Positions 43,362 through 51,930 of a stretch of 64,000 nucleotides of DNA are shown here, piece after piece. A program made the translations under genes and the position numbers. The DNA is taken from contig NZ_CP027666.1 in the NCBI RefSeq assembly GCF_003008535.1, forward strand, positions 62,001 through 126,000. The letters are read 5' to 3'. Position 1 is the first letter of the stretch. Every line of letters starts with the position of its first letter. The DNA comes from Ottowia oryzae (GTDB lineage Bacteria > Pseudomonadota > Gammaproteobacteria > Burkholderiales > Burkholderiaceae_C). The notes beneath the pieces are model-generated. The model saw only the letters and a list, made by a program, of their open reading frames with translations. It searched no databases and was not told the origin of the DNA.

Positions 43362-45494
43362 ATGTCTCCTTCGGTCATCACTTTCCTGGTCGTTGCCGGC
43401 GTTTCGGTCGTCGTGCTGTTCGGCATCTTTGCCCTGTTCTCGCGCTTCTATCACAAGGTCGAGCAAGGCCACGCGCTGATCATCAACCCCTTCAAGGGCG
43501 AGCCCAAGGTGACCTTCACCGGCGGCCTGGTGCTGCCCATCATCAACAAGGCCGAGTTGATGGACATCTCGATCAAGACGATCGAGATCGACCGCTCGGG
43601 CGACCAGGGCTTGATCTGCGCCGACAACATCCGCGCCGACATCAAGGTGAAGTTCTTCGTTCGCGTGAACCAGACTTCAGAGGACGTGCTGCACGTGGCG
43701 CAATCCATCGGCTGCGACCGCGCCTCCAACCAGTCCACGCTGGAAGACCTGTTTTCGGCCAAGTTCTCCGAAGCACTGAAGACCGTGGGCAAGGCCATGG
43801 ATTTCGTGGACCTGTACGACGCGCGCGACGTGTTCCGCGACAAGATCATGAGCCAGATCGGCAACGACCTGTCCGGCTACGTGCTTGAAAGCTCGGCCAT
43901 TGACTACCTCGAGCAGACACCGCTGGCGCGCCTGGATTCCAACAACATCCTCGACGCGCAGGGCATCAAGAAGATCACGCAACTGACGGCGGTGGAGCAC
44001 GTCACCACCAATGAGCTGCGCCGCAACGAAGAAATGCAGATCAAGAAGAAGGACGTGGAGACGCGAGAGGCACTGCTGGAGCTGGAGCGCCAGCAGGCCG
44101 ACGCCATGGCGCGCCAGGCGCGTGAAGTCGCCACCGTGAAGGCACGCGAAGAAGCCGAGACTGCCAAGATCCAGGCCGAGGAGCGCAGCCGCTCCGAGCT
44201 GGCGCGCCTGCAGGCCGAACAGCAGATTGCCGTGCAAAACGAAAACGTGCTGCGCGAAAAGGAAGTGGCCGAGAACAACCGCAAGCGCGCCGTGGTGGTC
44301 GAGCAAGAACGCGTGACGCGCGCGCAAGAGCTGGAAGTGGTGGCGCGCGAGAAGGAAGTGACGCTGCAGCGCATCGAGAAGGACAAGTCGGTCGAAGTGC
44401 AGAAGAAAGCCATTGCCGACGTGATCCGCGAGCGCATCGTAGTCGAACGCACGGTGGCCGAGCAGGAAGAGGCCATCAAGGAAGTGCGCGAAGTGGCCGA
44501 AGCTGATCGCACGCGCAAGGCACTGGTGATCGGCGCCGAAGCGGCGGCCGAGGAAAAAGTCATCCTGGAAGTGAAGGCCGCCGAAGCGCAAGAACGCAAG
44601 GCGCGCCACAAAGCCGCCGAAGACCTGATGCTGGCCGACGCGCGCCTGAAGGTGGCCGAGCGCGAGGCCGAAGCGAAGAAACGCGACGCCGAGGGCATCG
44701 AAGCGCTGACGGCAGCCCCCGGCCTGGCCGAGGCCAAGGTGCAGGTGGCCAGCGCCAGCGCCAAGCTGGCCACGCTGGAGGCCGAAGCCACCGGCAAGGA
44801 AAAAGTGGGCCGCGCCGAAGCGCAGGTCATCGAAGTGCAGGCCCAGGCCGAGGCGGTGGGCTTGCGCGCCCGCATGGAAGCCGAAGCGGCCGGCAAGGAA
44901 AAAGTCGGCCAGGCCGAAGCGCTGGTGCGCTCGGTGGACGCGGAGGCACTGGCCAAGATGGGCGACGCCGAGGCGCACAACATCGACGTGAAGTTCAACG
45001 CCGAAGCGCGCGGGCTGAAAGAGAAGTTCGAAGCCATGAAGGCCATGAGCCAGGAAACGCGCGAGCACGAGGAATACCGCATGCGCCTGGAGCGCGCGCA
45101 CCTCGAAACACTCAAGCAGATCGAGGCACAGCAGCTGATCGCCAAGGAACAGGCCGAGGTGCTGGGCGTGGCGCTGAAAAACGCACGCATCGACATCGTG
45201 GGTGGCCAGGGCGACTATTTCGACAGCTTCGTGCGCGCGCTGTCCGTGGGCAAGGGCATCGACGCGGCCGTCAACAAGAGCGACACGCTGCAGGTGGCCT
45301 TCAAGGAGCAGCTGGCGGGCCAGCGCGACGTGGTGGAAGACGTCAAGCAGATCCTGGGTGCGGCGGGGCAATCGTCGGGTGAGCTGCAAAGCCTGACGGT
45401 GTCGGCGCTGATCGCGCGCGTGATGCAAAGCGGCACGGCAGACCAAAAGCAGGCGCTGCAACAACTGACGCAAAGCCTGACCACGCCCAAGTGA
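43362..45494 (+). CDS. Flotillin family protein (YqiK-like)
   Basis: 710 residues. One N-terminal membrane helix (VITFLVVAGVSVVVLFGIFA), then a SPFH/band-7 domain at residues ~25-200 (KVEQGHALIINPFKGEPKV, RADIKVKFFVRVNQ), and a very long Glu/Ala/Lys coiled coil at residues ~230-620. The latter contains tandem units of the type EAEATGKEKVGRAEAQV and MEAEAAGKEKVGQAEALV. A Gly-rich C-terminus follows (VGGQGDYFDSFVRALSVGKG). Scaffolds ordered membrane domains. Longer than E. coli YqiK (~550) mainly in the coil. Confidence 0.9.
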   Translation: MSPSVITFLVVAGVSVVVLFGIFALFSRFYHKVEQGHALIINPFKGEPKVTFTGGLVLPIINKAELMDISIKTIEIDRSGDQGLICADNIRADIKVKFFVRVNQTSEDVLHVAQSIGCDRASNQSTLEDLFSAKFSEALKTVGKAMDFVDLYDARDVFRDKIMSQIGNDLSGYVLESSAIDYLEQTPLARLDSNNILDAQGIKKITQLTAVEHVTTNELRRNEEMQIKKKDVETREALLELERQQADAMARQAREVATVKAREEAETAKIQAEERSRSELARLQAEQQIAVQNENVLREKEVAENNRKRAVVVEQERVTRAQELEVVAREKEVTLQRIEKDKSVEVQKKAIADVIRERIVVERTVAEQEEAIKEVREVAEADRTRKALVIGAEAAAEEKVILEVKAAEAQERKARHKAAEDLMLADARLKVAEREAEAKKRDAEGIEALTAAPGLAEAKVQVASASAKLATLEAEATGKEKVGRAEAQVIEVQAQAEAVGLRARMEAEAAGKEKVGQAEALVRSVDAEALAKMGDAEAHNIDVKFNAEARGLKEKFEAMKAMSQETREHEEYRMRLERAHLETLKQIEAQQLIAKEQAEVLGVALKNARIDIVGGQGDYFDSFVRALSVGKGIDAAVNKSDTLQVAFKEQLAGQRDVVEDVKQILGAAGQSSGELQSLTVSALIARVMQSGTADQKQALQQLTQSLTTPK

Positions 45495-45544
45495 TGGCCG
45501 AACGCGCCTGATGGCAACGGTTTTGGCATTTATGTACCGCCAGA

Positions 45545-45583
45545 CCACAGCAATCAAGCGCCAGCAGCTTCTTTTTTAATAGC
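45545..45583. repeat. Family A dispersed repeat
   Basis: ATCAAGCGCCAGCAGCTTCT arm with a degenerate partner just upstream of the 46-codon gene. Confidence 0.5.
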
Positions 45584-45593
45584 ACGAGGTGGC

Positions 45594-45734
45594 ATGAGCA
45601 AACCATTGCATCGCAACGCCACGGCGGCGCGCGCGGACGAAGCGCGGCCCTTTCGCCACTGGCTGGCGACGCAACCGCGGGCTGAGGAGCTGCCGGCGCT
45701 GCTGCGCGCCCCCGAGGGCGCATTGACGCGCTAG
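45594..45734 (+). CDS. Small 46-residue protein in the flotillin/ATPase operon
   Basis: ATG 45594 with GAGGTGG upstream and a stop 8 bp before the next gene. Sequence MSKPLHRNATAARADEARPF, then WLATQPRAEELPALLRAP. Basic N-terminus, no membrane helix. Supported by ribosome site and tight spacing only; no homologue recognised. Confidence 0.45.
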   Translation: MSKPLHRNATAARADEARPFRHWLATQPRAEELPALLRAPEGALTR

Positions 45735-45742
45735 CGCCGGCC

Positions 45743-46084
45743 ATGTTCATCCTGCCCATCCTCCTGGTGCCCTTGGTCTTCGGCCTGGCCATCCATCGCC
45801 TGGTGGATATCCCTCGCCAGCTCTCGCGCGGCACGCTGCGGCTGCCAGGCAGGCGGCACGTGGTGCTGCACGCGGCCACCATCGCCGCGTACGCGGTGCT
45901 GCTGGGCTACACCGTGGCGCTGGGCTTGGCCTTGGTGCACGCGCTGGTGGCGGCACAAGACCGTGCGGCGGCGTACCTAGCGCTGCTGGGCTACGTGGTC
46001 GCCTACCCGGTGGTGTACTTCCTTGCAGCATGGGTCTTCTTCTACGGCCTGCGCCCCAAGCAGACTTCAAAAAATCAAATTTGA
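45743..46084 (+). CDS. Small membrane protein, 113 residues
   Basis: Three predicted membrane helices: residues 2-20 (FILPILLVPLVFGLAIHR), ~42-68 (VVLHAATIAAYAVLLGYTVA) and ~80-103 (YLALLGYVVAYPVVYFLAAW). A positively charged cytoplasmic loop (PRQLSRGTLRLPGRR) connects the first two. No family recognised. Its position just before the giant ATPase gene suggests a membrane partner for it. Confidence 0.65.
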   Translation: MFILPILLVPLVFGLAIHRLVDIPRQLSRGTLRLPGRRHVVLHAATIAAYAVLLGYTVALGLALVHALVAAQDRAAAYLALLGYVVAYPVVYFLAAWVFFYGLRPKQTSKNQI

Positions 46085-46130
46085 TAGCTGCCAGCGCTTG
46101 ATACACAAGCGCTGGCGCCACTTTTTAAAA
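46076..46130. repeat. Family A dispersed repeat, near-perfect inverted repeat
   Basis: TTTGATAGCTGCCAGCGCTT and AAGCGCTGGCGCCACTTTTT lie between the small membrane protein and the giant ATPase. In RNA they form a stable hairpin followed by a T-rich run, so it could attenuate readthrough. Confidence 0.8.
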
Positions 46131-46139
46131 GCCAACGCC

Positions 46140-49100
46140 ATGACCACCACGCCCGACTCCGCCATCGACGCCAGCGTGGCCGAAAGCAGCAGCTACGACC
46201 TGCTGAAAAAGCGCCTGGAGGCGCAGGGCGATGCGCTGCTGACGAAGGCGCAAACGCTGAACGCCGCGCGCATTGAACAATTCGGCCAGCGCGATCAAGA
46301 GCTGCTGATGCGCCTGCGCGCGCGCACCGAACACAACTGCGTGGCGCGCGATCTGGCCTATATCGGCGGCAACCGTCTGCTGTTTGGCTACAACGTCTTC
46401 ATGGGCCTGCGGCGCGAGACGCGGGTGGAAGACGTGTTCGCCATCTATGAGCTGGCGGCGCCAGAGGCCGGCGCGCAGGGCGCCCCGGAAGGCGACGAGC
46501 TGGTGCCGGTACCCATCGCCGGCAGCTTTCTGGACGACCCGCGCTTTGTCGCCGACTTCAACGAGCTGTACACCTATTACAAGCAGGCCACGCTGCAGCT
46601 GCTGCGGCCCACGCAAGACTTTTTGCTGGCCTCGTTCCAGATCGGGCAGACGGCCAGCGACATCCGCGTGTTCCGCTGGGCGCGCGGCAACGACGGTTCG
46701 CTGAAGTACGTGGACAACCGCGGCGAACGCGACCTGGCGCCGCCGCCCAGCCACGACTTCAGCTGGACGCCGCTGACGCGCGAGAACCACGTGGGCGGCG
46801 CGCACCCGCACATCAACGTGCTGGACACGCTGTTTGTCGAAACCATCGGCGGCACGCTGACCGTCAAGGTCGAGAACAACACCGATACCGGCTTGGGGCT
46901 GTACGACGAGCCGGTCGACGACGCCAACCAGGCCCTGGGCGACGCGGAAATCGCGTACGCCAAGCTGGGCCTAATGATCCTGCTGCAGGTTCGCCCGTAC
47001 CGCGAGCAGCAAACGCGCTACCTGGTCTACAACCAGCGCACGCAGCAGGTGGTGCGCATCGACGCCATCGGTGCTTCGTGCATGCAGCTGCCGGAAGACC
47101 ACGGCATCATCTTTCCGGGCGGCTACTACCTGCAGTCGGGCGAGCACAAGCGCTTTGACTTGCCGCCCGAGCTGACCGGCCAACTGCGCTTCACGCGCAT
47201 GAAACGCTCGCCCAACGGCGAGGACGTGGCCTACATCTTCTACGGCACCATGCCGCCCCCGCAAGGCAGCCCGGCCACGCTGGACGCGGGCAGCTACGCC
47301 ATCTTCACCTACAACCTGATCGACAAAGCCCTCGCGCCGCCTATCCTGGCCGACGGGTACAGCGCTTTCCCCGACGGGCGCATGCTGGTCTTTCAGGCGG
47401 CGCGCGGTGAAGCCACGCGCGTGCACCCCATGCAGCTGTGGCGCACGCCGTTTGCGACCGAGGAATACGCCAGCCGCCAGCCCACGGGCACGGGCTTTTT
47501 CGCGCGCGTTGGCAATGCCGATCTGGTGCGCGGTATCTCTGACCTGCTGGGCATCGCGCGTGCCGTGCGCGAACAGGTGCCCACGCGCACCGCCTACGAA
47601 GACTTGATCCGCCAATGCCAGCGCGCCCGCGACGCCTACTTCTGGCTGGACGCGGCCGAGGCCAGCCACGCCGACGCTGACCTGCAAGGCATCGAGCAAG
47701 CGGCGCAGGCCACACTGGGCGAATTCGAGAAGGTCGAGAGCATCCGCCAGGACACCGCCCGCGCCCTGCAAAAAGCCGAAGGCCAGCAGCGCGAGCTGAT
47801 GACCGAGATCGCCAGCCAGATGTGGCGCACGCCGCAAGACTTCGTGCGTGCGCTGAACCGCCTGCGCCAGCGCCAGGGCGAGCTGCACCTGCTGCGCGAC
47901 CTGCGCTACGTGGATCTGCCCCGCATCGACGAAATGGCCGCCCAGCTGGCGGCCGAACAGCAGCGCGTGGGCGAGCGCGCCATGCAGTTTCTGGCGCAGG
48001 ACCAGGCCTTTGACGGCCAGCAAAAAGCGCTGACCGACGTGGCCGCCGCGCTGCCGCAGGCGGCCACGGCCACGCTGATCGGCGAGCAGCTGCAAGCGCT
48101 CGATGCCGAGGCCGCCGGCCTGGACCTGCTCAGCGAGCAGCTCGGCAATCTGCCGGGCGGCGACGCGGTGCAGCGCACCGCCATCCTGGACCGCATCGCG
48201 CTGCTGTACGCCGACATCAACCGCCTGCGCGCCGATGCCCGCGCGCGGCGCCGCAACCTGGGCGCGGCCGAGCAGCGCGCCGAGTTTGGCGCGCAGTTCA
48301 AGCTGTTTGCGCAAGCGGTGGAAAACGCGCTGGAGCTGTCCGACACGCCCGAGAAGTGCGACGAAGCGCTGACGCGCCTGCTGGCGCAGCTGGAAGACAT
48401 CGAAGGCCGCTTTGCCGAGCAGGAGGAGTTCCTCACCGACATCGCTACCCAGCGCGAAACGGTGTACGAAGCCCTCTCGGCACGCCGCCAGAGTCTGGTG
48501 GAAGGCCAGCAACGCCGCGCCAAGGCCCTGGCCGATGCGGCGGGCCGCATTCTGGATGGCGTTGGCCGGCGCGTGGCCGCACTGACCGACCTGGCGCAGG
48601 TGCACAGCTATTTCGCGTCCGACCCGATGCTGGCCAAGCTGCGCGAACAGGTGCAAGAGCTGCGCCGCCTGGGCGCCGCCGTGGCGGCCGACGACATCGA
48701 CACGCGCCTGAAGACCGCCCGCGACCAGGCGGTGCGCGCGGTGCGCGACCAGCGTGAATTGTCGGCCGGCACCGAAGGCGGTCTGAAGCTGGGCAGCCAC
48801 ACCTTCACCGTCAACAAGCAGCCGCTGGACCTGACGCTGGTCGGCCACGGCGACGGCCTGGCCTGGCAGATCACCGGCACCGACTACCTGGCGCCCGCCC
48901 AAGACACGCAGCTCGAAGCGCTGCGCCCCTTCTGGCCTCAGGCGCTGGTGTCTGAAACGCCGCAACTGGCCCGCGCCGAATACCTGGCCGCCGAATGGCT
49001 GCAAGCCCTGCAGCGCGGCGAGGCCGAGCCGGGCTGGAACGAGCTGCTGGTGCAGCTGACCGAGCACGCGCAAGGCAGCGCCGCGCCCGACGCGCCGCCG

Positions 49101-51776
49101 CCTGCGGCCCTGCTGGAATCGCTGCGTCGCTTTGCCGCCAGCCGCTATCAAGAGGGCTACCAGCGCGGCATTCACGATGACGACGCGCTGGCCATCGTGC
49201 GCGTGCTGGCGCCCATGCAAGCGGCATGCGGGCTGCTGCTGTACGGCCCGGCCGAACGCGCGCTGGCACAGCTGTTCTGGTGGGAAGGTCTGCGCGATGA
49301 GAGCCGCCAGTCGTTGGCGCGGCGCGCACGCAGCGCTCAGCAAATCGCGCAGGTGTTCGTCCAAACCGCCCCGCGCGACACGCTGGAGGCTGAGGCCGCC
49401 GCCGCACTGCGCCACTTCTTGCAGGCCGATCCTGTGCTGGCGCAGGAATGGCTGCCCGATTTGGCGAGTGGCTTGGGCATCGACCTGAAACCCGATAACG
49501 CCGACGTGCCCCGCCCCCAACGCGACGCCCTGCTGAACACGCTGGCACAAGAAGCCGCCGCCTATCTGGTGCGCGAGCTGGCAGCGGTTGAAACTGCTGA
49601 CGCCACCGTGCCCTGGACGATCAGCGGCACGGGGCAAGACCTGGTGCAGGCGCTGCAGCGCCACCTGGACCGGGGCGGCCTGGCCAGCGCCTGGCAACGC
49701 GACCTGCAAGCGGCCACGCCGCTGGAGCGCTGGCGCCTGGCGCGCGGCTGGCTGCATGCGTTTGCGCTCACCCCAGAAAGTGGCGACGGCGCGCTCGCGT
49801 GGATCGACGATGCCGCCACCGCCCTCGCTTTTGACACCGCGCGCAGCCGCGTCAACGCATCGCTGGACACGGTGGTAACCGGCCTGCGCAGCGAGCACCC
49901 GCGCATCCATGACGGGCAGTTGCGCTTCAACCTGAACGACTTCCGCCGTCGCGTGCGGCACCACGAGGGCTACGCGGCGCCGGGATTCCGGCGCCTGCAG
50001 GCTGTGCGGCATGAACTGCTGATGCACGAGAAAGCGCGCCTGCATCTGGAGCAGTTCCAGGCCAAGCCGCTGGCCACCTTCGTGCGCAACCGCTTGATCG
50101 ACGAGGTGTACCTGCCCCTGGTGGGCAACAACCTGGCCAAGCAACTGGGCGCGGCGGGCAATGCGGGGGATGGCGCGCGCACCGACCGCATGGGCCTGCT
50201 GCTGCTGATCTCGCCCCCCGGCTACGGCAAGACCACGCTGATGGAGTACATCGCCAACCGGTTGGGCCTGGTGTTTGTGCGCATCAACTGCCCGGCACTG
50301 GGCCACGGCGTGACCAGCATCGACCCCAGCACCGCGCCCAACAGCGCGGCCCGGCAAGAGCTGGAAAAGCTCAACCTGGGCCTGGCCATGGGCAGCAACG
50401 TGATGCTGTACCTGGACGACATCCAGCACACACACCCCGAGTTCCTGCAGAAATTCATCGCGCTGGCCGACGGCACACGCCGCATCGAAGGCGTGTGGCA
50501 GGGCCAGCCGCGCACCTGGGACATGCGCGGCAAGCGCTTTGCGCTGGTGATGTCCGGCAACCCCTACACCGAGTCGGGCGATGTGTTCCGCATTCCGGAC
50601 ATGCTGGCCAACCGCGCCGACATCTACAACCTGGGCGATGTGCTGTCTGGCCGCGAGGCGGTGTTCGCCCTGTCGTACATCGAAAACAGCCTGACCGCCA
50701 ACCCCGTGACCCAGCCGCTGGCCGCGCGCGAGCCGAAAGACGTGCAGCTGCTGGTGCGCCTGGCCCAGGGCGAGGCCATCGACACCGGCAGCTTCAGCCA
50801 CCCCTACAGCGCCGTGGAGCTGGACGAGCTGAAGGCCTTGCTGCAGCGCCTGTTCAAGGTGCGCGACGTGCTGCTCAAGGTGAACCTGGCGTACATCGAA
50901 TCCGCCGCCCAGGACGACCGTTACCGCGACAAGCCCCCGTTTCGCCTCCAGGGCAGCTACCGCAACATGAGCCGGCTGGCCCCGCAGGTCACGGCGCTGA
51001 TGCGCGACGACGAGCTGGACGCGCTGCTGCGCGACCACTACCGCGGCGAGGCGCAGACGCTAACCACCGGCGCTGAAGAGAACCTGCTGCAACTGGCCGA
51101 GCTGCTGGGCCGCCCCACCGCCGAAGAAGCCGACCGCTGGGCCCAGATCCGCGCCGACTTTCAGCGCCAGCGCAAGCTGGGCGGCGCCGCGGACGACCCC
51201 AGCATTCGCGTGACCAATGGTTTGCTGGACATTGCGCGTGGCGTGGAAGCGCTGGCGCCGCGCCAGCCTCTGGCCGAAAGCGCCGCGCCATTGGTGACCG
51301 AGCTCGCCCGTCAGCTCCAGGAGGGCCTTCACCAGCCGCTGGCGGGCCTGGCCACCCAGATCGCCGCCGCCGATGCCGCCCGCAGCACGCAGTTGGCTGC
51401 GCAGCAGGATGCCCTGACGCAGTTGCAAGCCCCGTTGCAGGCGCTGGGCGAGGTGGCCGACCAACTGCGCCACGGCACCACCCAGTCGCAGCAGCAAATG
51501 CGCGCCAGCCTGGACGCCAGCACCGCCGCCTTGCAAGCGCTGCGCGAAAGCACCCTGGCGCTGGACACACACAGCGATTCCGCGCAAGAGCAGCGCATGG
51601 TCGACGCGCTGCTGTCGTTGTCAGTCACCTACCGGCAACTCATCATGCCCCTGGTGCGCGCGGTGGAAAAGCGCCTGGGGATGGACGCGGCGCACCCCGA
51701 GATCGCGCAGATCGAATCGGCGCTGGACGCGCTGGCGCCGGGCCAGACCGGCGGGCAGCGCGCACGCACCGACTAG
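46140..51776 (+). CDS. Giant coiled-coil AAA ATPase (annotated in relatives as DNA repair ATPase)
   Basis: 1878 residues from ATG 46140. Residues ~1-480 form a beta-rich region with motifs ARDLAYIGGNRLLFGYNVFM and IFPGGYYLQSGEHKRFDLPP. A long coiled coil spans ~540-900 (QQRVGERAMQFLAQDQAFDG). A middle helical region follows, then an AAA module: Walker A SPPGYGKTTLMEYIANRL at ~1358, Walker B NVMLYLDDIQHTHPEF at ~1421 and sensor region ALVMSGNPYTESGDVFRIPD with Arg in MLANRADIYN. A C-terminal coil ends the protein (~1700-1850). No membrane segment. Large size, coil and gene context with PspA, YqiJ-type protein and flotillin suggest membrane-associated remodelling rather than DNA repair. Confidence 0.85.
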   Translation: MTTTPDSAIDASVAESSSYDLLKKRLEAQGDALLTKAQTLNAARIEQFGQRDQELLMRLRARTEHNCVARDLAYIGGNRLLFGYNVFMGLRRETRVEDVFAIYELAAPEAGAQGAPEGDELVPVPIAGSFLDDPRFVADFNELYTYYKQATLQLLRPTQDFLLASFQIGQTASDIRVFRWARGNDGSLKYVDNRGERDLAPPPSHDFSWTPLTRENHVGGAHPHINVLDTLFVETIGGTLTVKVENNTDTGLGLYDEPVDDANQALGDAEIAYAKLGLMILLQVRPYREQQTRYLVYNQRTQQVVRIDAIGASCMQLPEDHGIIFPGGYYLQSGEHKRFDLPPELTGQLRFTRMKRSPNGEDVAYIFYGTMPPPQGSPATLDAGSYAIFTYNLIDKALAPPILADGYSAFPDGRMLVFQAARGEATRVHPMQLWRTPFATEEYASRQPTGTGFFARVGNADLVRGISDLLGIARAVREQVPTRTAYEDLIRQCQRARDAYFWLDAAEASHADADLQGIEQAAQATLGEFEKVESIRQDTARALQKAEGQQRELMTEIASQMWRTPQDFVRALNRLRQRQGELHLLRDLRYVDLPRIDEMAAQLAAEQQRVGERAMQFLAQDQAFDGQQKALTDVAAALPQAATATLIGEQLQALDAEAAGLDLLSEQLGNLPGGDAVQRTAILDRIALLYADINRLRADARARRRNLGAAEQRAEFGAQFKLFAQAVENALELSDTPEKCDEALTRLLAQLEDIEGRFAEQEEFLTDIATQRETVYEALSARRQSLVEGQQRRAKALADAAGRILDGVGRRVAALTDLAQVHSYFASDPMLAKLREQVQELRRLGAAVAADDIDTRLKTARDQAVRAVRDQRELSAGTEGGLKLGSHTFTVNKQPLDLTLVGHGDGLAWQITGTDYLAPAQDTQLEALRPFWPQALVSETPQLARAEYLAAEWLQALQRGEAEPGWNELLVQLTEHAQGSAAPDAPPPAALLESLRRFAASRYQEGYQRGIHDDDALAIVRVLAPMQAACGLLLYGPAERALAQLFWWEGLRDESRQSLARRARSAQQIAQVFVQTAPRDTLEAEAAAALRHFLQADPVLAQEWLPDLASGLGIDLKPDNADVPRPQRDALLNTLAQEAAAYLVRELAAVETADATVPWTISGTGQDLVQALQRHLDRGGLASAWQRDLQAATPLERWRLARGWLHAFALTPESGDGALAWIDDAATALAFDTARSRVNASLDTVVTGLRSEHPRIHDGQLRFNLNDFRRRVRHHEGYAAPGFRRLQAVRHELLMHEKARLHLEQFQAKPLATFVRNRLIDEVYLPLVGNNLAKQLGAAGNAGDGARTDRMGLLLLISPPGYGKTTLMEYIANRLGLVFVRINCPALGHGVTSIDPSTAPNSAARQELEKLNLGLAMGSNVMLYLDDIQHTHPEFLQKFIALADGTRRIEGVWQGQPRTWDMRGKRFALVMSGNPYTESGDVFRIPDMLANRADIYNLGDVLSGREAVFALSYIENSLTANPVTQPLAAREPKDVQLLVRLAQGEAIDTGSFSHPYSAVELDELKALLQRLFKVRDVLLKVNLAYIESAAQDDRYRDKPPFRLQGSYRNMSRLAPQVTALMRDDELDALLRDHYRGEAQTLTTGAEENLLQLAELLGRPTAEEADRWAQIRADFQRQRKLGGAADDPSIRVTNGLLDIARGVEALAPRQPLAESAAPLVTELARQLQEGLHQPLAGLATQIAAADAARSTQLAAQQDALTQLQAPLQALGEVADQLRHGTTQSQQQMRASLDASTAALQALRESTLALDTHSDSAQEQRMVDALLSLSVTYRQLIMPLVRAVEKRLGMDAAHPEIAQIESALDALAPGQTGGQRARTD

Positions 51777-51930
51777 CAAGGCCTGCGCCGGCGCGGCCAC
51801 GGCGTCATTCAGGCGCGCCGGGCCCAGCGCGATGCTGCCCGCGGCCCCGCTCACGCTTCGTTGAGATGCTGCCTGCAGAAATGCCCCCGCCGCTTAAAAT
51901 GGCGGGTTACCCTGCCTGGCATCACCTACC

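Noticed and set aside
43677..45557. A 626-codon antisense frame over the flotillin gene
   Set aside because: Shadow of the repetitive Glu/Ala/Lys coiled coil (giving Phe/Leu/His-rich sequence); no ribosome site or homology.
46971..51038. A 1355-codon open frame antisense to the giant ATPase gene
   Set aside because: It mirrors the strong GC3 bias of the plus-strand gene, is rich in His/Gln/Arg/Leu as antisense frames are, and shows no family motifs.
41001..51776. Calling the pspA operon a known anti-phage defence system
   Set aside because: No nuclease, toxin, or sensor domain of a described defence family was recognised, and closeness to the CRISPR array (4 kb, with prfC and dadA between) is weak evidence.
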